Origin: an uncultured Gemmatimonadota bacterium
GTDB taxonomy: Bacteria; Gemmatimonadota; Gemmatimonadetes; Palauibacterales; Palauibacteraceae
NCBI GenBank assembly: GCA_913043255.1
Contig: CAJWLK010000006.1
Location: 1 to 64,000, forward strand
Direction: 5' to 3'
Length of the DNA stretch: 64,000 nt
Every line of letters starts with the position of its first letter. The first letter of the stretch is position 1. Below the pieces are notes generated by a model. That model searched no databases. It saw only the letters and a list, made by a program, of their open reading frames with translations, and had not been told where the DNA came from. Positions 1-9,314 of the stretch are shown here, piece by piece. A program made the position numbers and the translations under genes.

Positions 1-82
1 AAGTATGCGCGATCTCTTTTGCCCCCTTGCCCGGAGGGAGGATGGAACTGTCTTGTTCTAGGCGCGAGTTGTCTGGAGGCAT
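1..82 (-). CDS. possible start of an unknown gene, cut by the window edge
   Basis: An open frame starts at an ATG whose first base is position 82 and runs off the left end after 27 codons (MPPDNSRLEQDSS...). It lies 58 bases downstream of the phoR stop on the same strand, where phosphate-regulon genes such as phoU or pst genes often sit. The visible residues match no family I recognise. An AAGG about a dozen bases upstream is a weak ribosome site. It could also be non-coding. Confidence 0.3.
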   Translation of the reverse strand, partial: MPPDNSRLEQDSSILPPGKGAKEIAHT

Positions 83-140
83 ATCACGACAACCTTATAC
101 TAAGGAAACAATGCCCTTGTGACTTGAATCACGGCTGCGA

Positions 141-1318
141 TCATCCAGGACTTGCCCTCGGATTCTCGCCAGTTGATGGGAGTGTAAACCATACCGAAGT
201 TCCCTGACCAAGTTCACTCTCGACTCCGACCTCTCCACCATGTGCTGCTACGAAGTGCTTTACAATTGCCAACCCTAAACCAGTTCCACCCTGTTGGCGC
301 GACCTCCCTGGATCCACTCGATAGAAACGCTCAAATACACGCTCCAAATGAACAGACGGGATCCCCGACCCATGGTCTCTAATCTCGACTCGGATAAAAT
401 CCCCATCTGGACGAGTACTTACTTCGATGGGTACGTCGTCCACCCCATACCTGGCCGCGTTATCAAGAAGGTTGGCGAGAATTTGACGAATTGCTTCCGG
501 GTCTACGTATGCCTCATCCGGTCCATCCTTGAGTTCTATCTCGGCTCGCTTTGAGCCAGCTTCAGAAGGGAGCGTTTTCCACGCTTCGCGTGAAACTTCC
601 CGCACAGAGACCAACTCGGGATCAGGTTTCCATCGTCCTGACTCCACCAGTGAAAGATCAAGTAGATCATTAACCAAATGACGCATCCGCGTCGCGTTCG
701 CTAAAATTCGATCCGCAAAATCCTTAACCTTATCAGGGGGAAGCTCTGTTTCGAAAAGCGCTTCCGCAAACCCGACGACACTAGTCAGTGGAGTCTTTAG
801 CTCGTGGGAGACGTTTGCGACGAAATCTCGACGAATCGCATCAAGCTGTTGCTCATCGGTTAACCCTTGGAGCATCAGGAAAGCTCCTGATCGATGTGGT
901 TGGGCCGACAGCAAAACAATTTGGTCTCCCAATTCCACCTCGTCAGTCACATGCTGACCCGCCTGCGCTTTGATCAGCGCATCGACGATCCGGGGAGTTT
1001 TAAACAACTTTTCAATCTCTATTCCGGACGAAACCGGACGACCAGCCCAGCGCTCGAATGCCGGATTGCAAAAATTCACAAACCCATCACCATCTATAAA
1101 CGCCAGACCTTCCTCTAAGCCATCAAAGAGTGTACTAAGGTCAGCTACCTTTTGTTCAGAAGCCTCCAGTCGATCTCTGAGCTGTTCCACCACTTGGTCA
1201 ATTTCTCTGCTCAAAAGACTGACCGAATCATTTTGGCTTGCAATCCACGTGTCACCAGCCAAATCGTCGCCACAAGTGCCACGGCGACGGCAAAATATAG
1301 ACGATTCGAGAATTTCAC
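141..1318 (-). CDS. phoR: PhoR-type sensor histidine kinase with an apparent frameshift
   Basis: Membrane-bound sensor kinase that would phosphorylate the response regulator encoded 76 bases upstream. The long frame shows a PAS-like segment (GLAFIDGDG), the HisKA phosphoacceptor helix (VANVSHELKTPLTS) and HATPase boxes (LLDNAARYG, RDHGSGIP, GGTGLGLAIVKHF). Read in that frame alone, the N-terminus is implausible and has no membrane segment. A second frame from the GTG at 1318 encodes a convincing transmembrane start (MKFSNRLYFAVAVALVATIW, then LVTRG) and stops at 1211-1213. The two frames meet at a run of four A on the plus strand (1213-1216). One extra base there would join them as ...MIRSVFLSREIDQ. 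The family normally has this helix, so I treat the gene as one ORF with an indel, from sequencing error or real mutation. Confidence 0.85.
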
Positions 1319-1394
1319 CTTTTCCGCTCACCGTTAACTCCACGATCTTATCCCCACCCTGAGGAGTCGATCTTGAAGAGCTTTGAGAGGGTTC

Positions 1395-2090
1395 CTACTT
1401 ATCAAGTGCGCGGAACCGGTATCCAACCCCCCGCACAGTTTCAATGAGAGAAGCGGCTGCACCAAGCTTCATACGAAGTCGACCCACATGCATATCGACC
1501 GTCCGAGTCTCAATCGCAGCGTTCGTATCCCAAACCGCTTGGAGAAGCTGGCGGCGGTCTTGTACTCGACCTCGGCGTTGAATTAGTATCTCAAGTAATC
1601 GATATTCAAGTGGGGTAAGTTCTATTTCCTCATCACCTACAAACGCTCGGTGAGCCTCACGGTCGAGTGCTATAGGACCGATCGTAAGGCGCCGGTTGGC
1701 CGATACTGGGTCCGCTTTTGAACGGCGAAGTAGTGCCTCCACCCGTAACCCGAGTTCACGTGCACTAAACGGTTTCGCAATATAGTCGTCGGCACCAACC
1801 TCGAACCCTTTCACACGTTCCTCTTCTTCTACAAGAGCCGTGAGCAGAATTACGGGGATCGACCCTAACCGCTCATCACTTCGTAGTCGCGCTAGAACTT
1901 CATATCCATCCATCCCGGGAAGCATGAGGTCAAGAATAATCAGATCGGGACGATCAACCTCTGCTGCCTTCAGCGCACCCTGTCCATTAACGGCGGTTTT
2001 AACCTGATACCCCTCACGACTTAAATGATATACCAGCACGCTGAGGATATCGGGCTCGTCGTCGACAACAAGAATCTGCAAATCTTTCAT
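1395..2090 (-). CDS. phoB: PhoB/OmpR-family response regulator
   Basis: DNA-binding response regulator of 231 residues, cytoplasmic, partner of the adjacent histidine kinase. The receiver domain (about 1-120) has the acidic pocket DDE at 10-12, phosphoacceptor Asp54 in LILD, Thr84 and Lys106 (AKPFS). The C-terminal part (about 130-231) is a winged helix ending in RTVDMHVGRLRMKL and VRGVGYRF, typical of OmpR/PhoB. The phoB-then-phoR order is the common one for phosphate control. No clear Pho box is visible upstream, so phosphate as the signal is inferred from family and synteny only. Confidence 0.9.
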   Translation of the reverse strand: MKDLQILVVDDEPDILSVLVYHLSREGYQVKTAVNGQGALKAAEVDRPDLIILDLMLPGMDGYEVLARLRSDERLGSIPVILLTALVEEEERVKGFEVGADDYIAKPFSARELGLRVEALLRRSKADPVSANRRLTIGPIALDREAHRAFVGDEEIELTPLEYRLLEILIQRRGRVQDRRQLLQAVWDTNAAIETRTVDMHVGRLRMKLGAAASLIETVRGVGYRFRALDK

Positions 2091-2208
2091 ATTATTAATG
2101 ATCCAATCAGCAGCTATCTATGATCAGATTCGGATGAGTTTGTATCAGTTTATATTTTCACAGTAACATGATGGAACAAGAAGGAGAACGGCTGAACTTC
2201 CCTGACAT

Positions 2209-3372
2209 TTACTTGAGCCGCACGTAGTAAAGGTATTCAGTTACTCGGTTTCCTTTGTAGTTTCTCGCCTGATTGTCAGAGTCAGAGCGGTACCGTTTGT
2301 AATCACGACCAACTCGCTGATATGTGTGCGTCAATCCAAACTCTTTGAATAATCGTTCAATATCATTTTCACCAATAATGCCTTCATTATTGTAGCTAAG
2401 TAGCACGTGTGTCGCATCGGCATTTTTGAGCATTTCTTCTAAGGCAAACACACAGTCCGTACGGCTAGACCATTGAGATTTCTTGTGTTCGTCTGGGACC
2501 AGTCCTGTCTTACCACGCAGAGTCGGCTCCTCATCAAACCAACCCTCTGCAATCAGTTCAGGGACATGGTAATACGCACTGTATTGACGTGTATTATAGG
2601 GTGGGTCCAGGTAAAGCAGATCAAAGCTTCCGAGTTTCGGAATCAATTGGTTGACATCGCCCTGTAACGCTTCACACACTCGGTTATCAGACGAAACAAG
2701 CAAGGGGATCTTGAATTTCAACGGGCGAAGTGCATTCGATTGCCATGTTTTTACGAAAGCCGCATAAACGCCCGTCGTATTCGCAACCGAATCGGCAGCT
2801 TCAAGCAGGCACGCAAGAAGTAAATGGAACTCATCATCGTCAACACTCCCTCCCTTCTGCCAGGTATGAAGTTGGCCCCGTATCATGTCGATGCACCTAG
2901 CATTCGCTTCGGTAAAGTACATCCGAGAACCTTCCTGACCTTCATGGGGCGCTGAGTAGTTCTTTGTTATGAAGCCGGCGTGGGAGGCTAGAACGGTGTC
3001 GAGGTACACCAAAACTTCCTTGAGTGCGCGAGCTTCATCCGATGAGGTATCAAATAACTCTTCCTGCTCCGCAAACCGTGATTCAACCATTTGTTGGAAC
3101 GATCCATCTTCACGAACACTCTGGAAGTTGGAGTCAGCTATAAGCCTCGAGAAGGACGGATATCCATTAGTCACGACATAGGCGCGTTGGAAAGCGTAGC
3201 TGCTCGACAAGATGTCACACGTGACAACTTCCATCCCGCGCGATTTCAGGTAACGACCTACCGTCGCAGTTCCTGCGAAAGCGTCGAGAGCCCGTCCTCT
3301 CTCAATACCCATGTCATCAAGAAAGGCGTCGATAAAGGGCAGCAGCTTGTTCTTGTTACCAATATACCTCAC
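2209..3372 (-). CDS. D12-class adenine-specific DNA methyltransferase, apparently orphan
   Basis: Likely N6-adenine DNA methyltransferase of 387 residues using S-adenosylmethionine. The N-terminus MRYIGNKNKLLPFID is the Dam/D12 signature. The AdoMet-binding motif I is DAFAGTATVGRYL (about 30-42) and the catalytic motif IV is DPPYNTRQYS (256-265). The order motif I then DPPY and the overall length fit PF02086. No restriction endonuclease or specificity gene lies next to it, so it may be a solitary epigenetic methylase or a remnant of a restriction system. The recognition site cannot be read from sequence. Confidence 0.82.
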   Translation of the reverse strand: MRYIGNKNKLLPFIDAFLDDMGIERGRALDAFAGTATVGRYLKSRGMEVVTCDILSSSYAFQRAYVVTNGYPSFSRLIADSNFQSVREDGSFQQMVESRFAEQEELFDTSSDEARALKEVLVYLDTVLASHAGFITKNYSAPHEGQEGSRMYFTEANARCIDMIRGQLHTWQKGGSVDDDEFHLLLACLLEAADSVANTTGVYAAFVKTWQSNALRPLKFKIPLLVSSDNRVCEALQGDVNQLIPKLGSFDLLYLDPPYNTRQYSAYYHVPELIAEGWFDEEPTLRGKTGLVPDEHKKSQWSSRTDCVFALEEMLKNADATHVLLSYNNEGIIGENDIERLFKEFGLTHTYQRVGRDYKRYRSDSDNQARNYKGNRVTEYLYYVRLK

Positions 3373-3390
3373 GCCTGACCATTTCCTTTA

Positions 3391-3424
3391 AAGAAAAAGG
3401 CACCGCCGTTTCCCGTGCGGTGCC
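3391..3424 (-). terminator. intrinsic terminator after the S9 peptidase gene
   Basis: On the minus strand an 8-bp stem GGCACCGC/GCGGTGCC encloses the loop ACGGGAAACG and is followed by TTTTTCTT. It begins 45 bases past the stop of the upstream S9 peptidase gene, the right place to end that transcript. The same stem and loop core recur at 5667-5703. Confidence 0.85.
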
Positions 3425-3469
3425 CAATAAATGGGAGGTAGCCTTCCTTATCAGTCTGTAGTCACATGA

Positions 3470-5497
3470 TCAGTGGTCTGCAACCTTGTAGCGGTCAAAC
3501 CAGTTCCTCAGTAACAACTGCACACGTATGAAGTTCGTCGGGGGACGACTCCGACTGTGCCACCCGTCTGTGAGACGAACCATCGCCGTCGGAATCTGGC
3601 GAAGCTTAAGCGCGCGGTAGAACTGTTCCGTCTGTTCCATCGGCGTACGCAGATCCCGTTCACCCGTCATGACCATCGTGGGTGTCGTGACATTGCCGAC
3701 GTACATGATCGGCGAGCGCTGCAAATGCTCCGACGGGTCTTCCCAGAAGTGTTTTTCAAAATCGAAGTACCAGCTCGATCCGTCAGTGGTACCCACAAAG
3801 CTCGTCCAGTTCGTCACAGGCGCCTTTGCAACAGCAGCTGTGAAGCGATTTGTGTGGCCTACAATCCAAGAAGTCAGCACCCCACCCCCTGAGCCTCCAT
3901 ACACAAAGAGGTTCCTCTCGTCGATGTAGCCTCGAGCTATCAACGAATCGACACCGACCATCAAATCATCGTAGTCCATGGATGGATAGGCATAGTTGAT
4001 GGCGTTCCCAAAATTCGACCCGTAGCCTGAGCTGCCCCTCGGGTTCGTGTACAATACAACGTAATCGTTGGCTGCATGATCCTGATTCTTGAAATCGAAT
4101 CCCGAGTTATACATCGAGTGCGGACCACCGTGGATGCGCAGAATAAGTGGATACTTTTTTTCGCTATCGAAGTCGGGCGGCTTGTTGATCCAACCTTGGA
4201 TCTGGAGCCCATCGACCGACTCGTACCAAATCTCTTCGACCTCGCCTAATTGTACCTGAGCCAGCACCGTTTCATTGGTCCTCTTGAGGACACGGATCTC
4301 GCTGGGGCTGTTGAGCGAATAGCTAACTAGGCTACCTGGTTCATGGTACGATGTTCGCACTCCGACTACCGATCCATTATCCGCAATGTCTGTGCTTGAG
4401 AGCATGTGGTTGCCCTCGGTGACACTCCGCAGCTCTCCACTGAGTGGCGCAAACCAAAGGTTTGAGGTTCCACGCATTGATGATGTGAAATACAGGCCAC
4501 TTCCATCGGCAGCCCAAGTCACGCCGCTGATTCCCCCTACTTCACGGGCTATCACTCGGGAACCAGAGCCATCCGCATTCATCACATACAGTTCTTGCTC
4601 CACGTACGTGTCAGTCGTGAACTCGTTGCCCTGGTAGGCAATCAAGCTTCCGTCAGGCGACGGTAGTGGGTTAGTCTCACTTCCCCGGCGGGTCGTAACC
4701 TGCCGGATGTTCCCCGACGATACATCTACGGAATAGAGCGCAGACTCACGGTACTGATACTCGGCATCGTTGGCCCTTAGACCGGAAAACAAGATGCTCA
4801 GTCCGTCCGGCATCCATTGGGGTGAACCATGGTCGAAGTCCCCGCTGGTGACACGCCGAGCTGCACCTCCGGACGCCGATACAACATAGATATGCCGTGA
4901 TCCCACTGGAGACCACCCAGAGCCATCACGTCTGTAGTTGAGCTTCTCCACAATCCTCGGAGGGGCCGTCCAATCCGCACCTTCCGGACGCTGGGGCATC
5001 TCAAGTCGCCATGCCGGATCCAACGGAGCTTCATCCACAACATTGAAGGAGATCCACCTACCGTCTGGAGACCACTGAAGACTTGAAGGAGATTCCGTCA
5101 GCCTAGTCACCTGTGACACCGCCCCCTCCGCATCCATCCAGCGCACAAAAATCTGAGCGCCTTGTGGTTCACCTTCCTTCACGAAAGCGACTCTCGTCCC
5201 ATCCGGAGACCACGCTGGAGATCCACCCTCTAGTAAGAAGCGGTTCCGGCTACCATTCGCGTCCATGATCCATACTTCAGAAGCATGCTTGTCGTTGACC
5301 TTATCGATCCATTCACGCACGTAGATCACCTGGCTTGCATCCGGAGAAAGCTGAGGATTTCGGACGAACTCCCAATCGAGATAATGATCAACCTCAAGAC
5401 GTGCGGATCCCTCCTGAGCCTGTGTTTCTGGACTGTAAAACACGAACGCGAGAGCTACGAGCGTCATTAGGCTGCAAGATACTGGGTAAGATCTCAT
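3470..5497 (-). CDS. secreted S9-family (prolyl oligopeptidase-like) peptidase
   Basis: Exported serine peptidase of 675 residues. A signal peptide (MRSYPVSCSLMTLVALAFVF, cleavage probably after TQAQ) precedes a seven-bladed-propeller-type region rich in PD40 repeats (SPDASQV, SPDGTRV, SPDGRWI, SPDGSLI). The C-terminal alpha/beta-hydrolase carries nucleophile Ser536 in GGSGGG, probable Asp615 in GERDLRTP and His647 in DGWHS. The start has a good AAGGAG ribosome site. It is transcribed alone, between tRNA-Met with its terminator and its own terminator. A paralogue lies at 50890-52971. Substrates are probably oligopeptides in the periplasm; the natural substrate is unknown. Confidence 0.88.
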   Translation of the reverse strand: MRSYPVSCSLMTLVALAFVFYSPETQAQEGSARLEVDHYLDWEFVRNPQLSPDASQVIYVREWIDKVNDKHASEVWIMDANGSRNRFLLEGGSPAWSPDGTRVAFVKEGEPQGAQIFVRWMDAEGAVSQVTRLTESPSSLQWSPDGRWISFNVVDEAPLDPAWRLEMPQRPEGADWTAPPRIVEKLNYRRDGSGWSPVGSRHIYVVSASGGAARRVTSGDFDHGSPQWMPDGLSILFSGLRANDAEYQYRESALYSVDVSSGNIRQVTTRRGSETNPLPSPDGSLIAYQGNEFTTDTYVEQELYVMNADGSGSRVIAREVGGISGVTWAADGSGLYFTSSMRGTSNLWFAPLSGELRSVTEGNHMLSSTDIADNGSVVGVRTSYHEPGSLVSYSLNSPSEIRVLKRTNETVLAQVQLGEVEEIWYESVDGLQIQGWINKPPDFDSEKKYPLILRIHGGPHSMYNSGFDFKNQDHAANDYVVLYTNPRGSSGYGSNFGNAINYAYPSMDYDDLMVGVDSLIARGYIDERNLFVYGGSGGGVLTSWIVGHTNRFTAAVAKAPVTNWTSFVGTTDGSSWYFDFEKHFWEDPSEHLQRSPIMYVGNVTTPTMVMTGERDLRTPMEQTEQFYRALKLRQIPTAMVRLTDGWHSRSRPPTNFIRVQLLLRNWFDRYKVADH

Positions 5498-5666
5498 GAG
5501 AAGACTCCTTCTCTACAGGTAAGTCGGGCCACGACTGCATAGTTTCAGGTACACCTCAAGTCCTGACCTCGCAATAGACGAAGGCTCCACGAATTGCGGA
5601 GAACTGCTGCTGGTTTCGGAATTTCCTTGCCGGCTACGGCACAGTTTCGGGAGCCGTATGAAGATC

Positions 5667-5703
5667 AAAGAAAAAGGCACCGCGCCGTTTCCCGTGCGAT
5701 GCC
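5667..5703 (-). terminator. intrinsic terminator after tRNA-Met
   Basis: Minus-strand hairpin GGCATCGC/GCGGTGCC (8 pairs, one U-G) with a 12-base loop containing ACGGGAAACGG, then TTTTTCTTT. It starts 15 bases after the 3' end of the tRNA. Nearly identical to the terminator at 3391-3424, including the loop. Confidence 0.8.
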
Positions 5704-5718
5704 TAACTCCCCTCGAAA

Positions 5719-5792
5719 TGGCAGGGGCGGGATTTGAACCCGCGACCCAGGGCTTATGAGTCCCTTGCTCTACCAGGCTGAGCTACCCTGCC
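5719..5792 (-). tRNA. tRNA-Met (anticodon CAU)
   Basis: 74-base cloverleaf: acceptor GGCAGGG/CCCTGCC plus discriminator A, D arm GCTC...GAGC, anticodon loop CTCATAA, T arm GCGGG-TTCAAAT-CCCGC. CCA is not encoded. G1-C72 is paired, which argues against initiator tRNA. Elongator Met is favoured, and lysidine-modified Ile2 is the alternative. The last anticodon-stem pair (31-39) reads A-G, an unusual mismatch. Confidence 0.93.
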
Positions 5793-5857
5793 GTTAGGTG
5801 TGCGCAATCCTAAAACTCATCACGCTCGGGGCAAGACCAAGAAGAGAACCCCTCCCT

Positions 5858-6169
5858 CTAATCGGGCGTTACTTGATCAGTCTCTATGAACCTGACTAAC
5901 ACCTCTCCGGAGCGGATGAAACTGTACCTTTCACGGGCAACACGTTCAACCACCCAAGAATTGTTCAAGAGGCTATCTCCCCAAATCCGAATCGAGTTCA
6001 ACTCTGCACTCATCGAGTCAACCTCGGCCGTTCTTATTGCAACTTGACGCTTTAGCTTTTGAAGGTCGCGAAGATGGTATTCTCCACCGAAGATTAGCTG
6101 ATAGCCTGTAAGCACTAGTACTGCGAATGCGATCATTCGACTGAGTATACGACTTACGGCATCAGGCAT
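5858..6169 (-). CDS. ftsB: FtsB/DivIC-family septum formation initiator
   Basis: Small bitopic membrane protein (103 residues) of the cell-division FtsB/DivIC family, which bridges early and late divisome proteins. One N-terminal transmembrane segment (about 10-27, MIAFAVLVLTGYQLIF) is followed by a coiled coil (about 33-62) and the family's C-terminal part with ERVARERYSFIRSGEVLVRF. It starts 4 bases after the enolase stop, and the eno-ftsB/divIC order is common in bacteria. The extreme C-terminus is variable in this family. FtsB and DivIC cannot be told apart from sequence alone. Confidence 0.85.
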   Translation of the reverse strand: MPDAVSRILSRMIAFAVLVLTGYQLIFGGEYHLRDLQKLKRQVAIRTAEVDSMSAELNSIRIWGDSLLNNSWVVERVARERYSFIRSGEVLVRFIETDQVTPD

Positions 6170-6173
6170 TCAG

Positions 6174-7472
<1,299 letters not shown>

Positions 7473-7593
7473 TCACCATTCATTTGTATGTTCAGGAGAA
7501 TCATTGAGATGAGCCCCACCACCCCGCGGTTTTGACCGCATCATCCGCCACCGGTAAGAAAATGCCCTCGTCATGCCCCGGGAACAAGTCCAC

Positions 7594-8310
7594 TCAGCTG
7601 TCTCGGGCTCTATCTAACATAGACCTGATCGTTTCCCGAGTATCCGCACTTAGGCGATCTCGATCAGATGAAGAACACTCCGACAGAGGTACGGCCGGAG
7701 CCAGCCGGATCGACAACGTGCCCGATGAGATCCGCCACGCACCCCGCGGGCAGACCACGTGCCCTCCATCTACTGCCACAGGAATGAGGTGCGCACCAGT
7801 CTCAATAGCAAGTGCAAACGAACCTCGAAGAAAGCGGCCGAGTTTTCCGTCATATGAACGTGTACCCTCTGGGAATAATACCAGAGACAATCCCTCCTTG
7901 TGCATGCGCATACCTGCCGACCGAATCGTATCGACTGTTCTCGATGCACGACTTCGATCGATAAATACATGGCCCGCAGTCCGCATGGCACCCGCCAGCA
8001 AAGGGACTTTAGTCAGTTCTGACTTCGCTACAAACCGGAGAGACACCGGGAGTACCGACATAAGAGCCCATATATCCAAAAAGGATTGATGATTCGCCAT
8101 AATGATTTGGGGCCGTCCGCTTTTGAGGTGTTCAAGACCCTCAACATCGATATGAATTCCCGCCACCCATAAAAGACCCCGGGCCCAGTTTCGGTGTACC
8201 CAATCGAAAAACGCGTGCTTGGCACCTAAAAGTCCACCGGTGATACTCAGCAGGCAAAAGAGGATAGTCGACGGCACGGCGGCAGTATAGAAAACGCAGG
8301 TACGGATCAC
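7594..8310 (-). CDS. plsC: 1-acyl-sn-glycerol-3-phosphate acyltransferase
   Basis: Makes phosphatidic acid by acylating lysophosphatidic acid at the inner membrane. 238 residues with an N-terminal hydrophobic segment (about 5-30), the catalytic HX4D box NHQSFLD (His74, Asp79), the substrate motif FPEGTRS (146-152) and a PVAVDGG-type block. The start overlaps the thiL stop by ATGA, so translation is probably coupled. Family assignment is firm; acyl specificity is not readable. Confidence 0.92.
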   Translation of the reverse strand: MIRTCVFYTAAVPSTILFCLLSITGGLLGAKHAFFDWVHRNWARGLLWVAGIHIDVEGLEHLKSGRPQIIMANHQSFLDIWALMSVLPVSLRFVAKSELTKVPLLAGAMRTAGHVFIDRSRASRTVDTIRSAGMRMHKEGLSLVLFPEGTRSYDGKLGRFLRGSFALAIETGAHLIPVAVDGGHVVCPRGAWRISSGTLSIRLAPAVPLSECSSSDRDRLSADTRETIRSMLDRARDS

Positions 8311-9314
8311 ATGGACAGCCCAAAATGATCGAATCCATCCACCAAATCACCCACGTCGAGCCCATGCACCGAGACCCCAACTCCCTCGTGCGCATGCCCT
8401 ACTTGAGTAATTTCTGTCCCAAATTCATCCTTGAATAATTCAGCGACCTGATTGACTGACCCAGCGGGAGCGGTGAAGAGAAACTCATAATCCTCGCCTC
8501 CTGCTAAGAGGAACTGCGCACCAGATGAAGTTTTTCGAATCGACTCAAGCGACGGCAGCGTTGGCACCTGATCAAAAACGATCTGTATTGCTAACCCCGA
8601 CGCCATGGCCAGGTGTCGTGCATCCCGAAGGAGGCCATCAGACACATCGATAGCTGCCGTGATGTTCAAATGCTCAGCAAGCCACCGAGCCTCAGTGAGT
8701 CGAGGGCACGGTCTTTCAAAAACTTTCCGCACCTCTGGGTGAGGCTCCATCTGGGCACTAAAGTCATGTATCGTAGCAGCAGCTCCACCCAAAGTACCTG
8801 TAACCCATACCTCATCTCCAAGCGAGACACCATTTCGTCTGAGAGGGTTCCCAACATGACCCAGCACAGTCACATCGAGGAAGACCGGACCCGGGGACGC
8901 AACCAGATCACCACCGAGCAGTAACGCATCATGGCCATGCAGGGCTTCACCAACCCCATGTCCCAAGGCCACAGCTGTTTCTACCCCTAACTCTGGAGGC
9001 AACGCAACTGACAAAAGAATACCGATCGGTGTTGCAGCCATTGCGGCGAGATCACTAAGGGCAGCGGCTACAGCTCTATACCCAATTGTCTCCCAGGTCA
9101 TCCACTCGCGACGGAAATGGACTTCTTCTACACTTGCATCTGAGCTGACTACAACGTCATGCCCCTGCGGTGGGGTGAAGGCAGCTGCATCATCACCTAC
9201 TGGAACTGATATTTCGCCATGGCCTGCGACTGACTGCGCCTCTTGAACCAGCACACGAATCCGTTCTGTTTCGAGACCGGGCGCCAAACCAAGATCTAGA
9301 AACGACTCGCTCAT
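8307..9314 (-). CDS. thiL: thiamine-monophosphate kinase
   Basis: Phosphorylates thiamine monophosphate to the cofactor thiamine diphosphate using ATP. The product has 335 residues in the PurM/ThiL fold: PVGDDAAAF, DASVEEVHFRREW, GYRAVAAALSDLAAMAA, LLLGGDLVASPG, IDVSDGLLRDARHLA and GGEDYEFLF are all ThiL hallmarks. I chose the ATG at 9314, which overlaps the nnr stop by ATGA; a longer frame to 9365 adds 17 non-conserved residues. No TPP riboswitch is visible here. Grouping with nnr and plsC looks like a housekeeping operon. Confidence 0.93.
   Translation of the reverse strand: MSESFLDLGLAPGLETERIRVLVQEAQSVAGHGEISVPVGDDAAAFTPPQGHDVVVSSDASVEEVHFRREWMTWETIGYRAVAAALSDLAAMAATPIGILLSVALPPELGVETAVALGHGVGEALHGHDALLLGGDLVASPGPVFLDVTVLGHVGNPLRRNGVSLGDEVWVTGTLGGAAATIHDFSAQMEPHPEVRKVFERPCPRLTEARWLAEHLNITAAIDVSDGLLRDARHLAMASGLAIQIVFDQVPTLPSLESIRKTSSGAQFLLAGGEDYEFLFTAPAGSVNQVAELFKDEFGTEITQVGHAHEGVGVSVHGLDVGDLVDGFDHFGLSM

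Noticed and set aside
116-133. Rex-like half site TTGTGA-N6-TCACGG downstream of phoR
   Set aside because: Only the first half and four of six bases of the second match; the good site at 18117-18134 shows what a real one looks like here.
2100-2165. Possible Pho box upstream of phoB
   Set aside because: CTGTGA and CTGATA occur but are not spaced at 11 bases and do not form the direct-repeat pattern.
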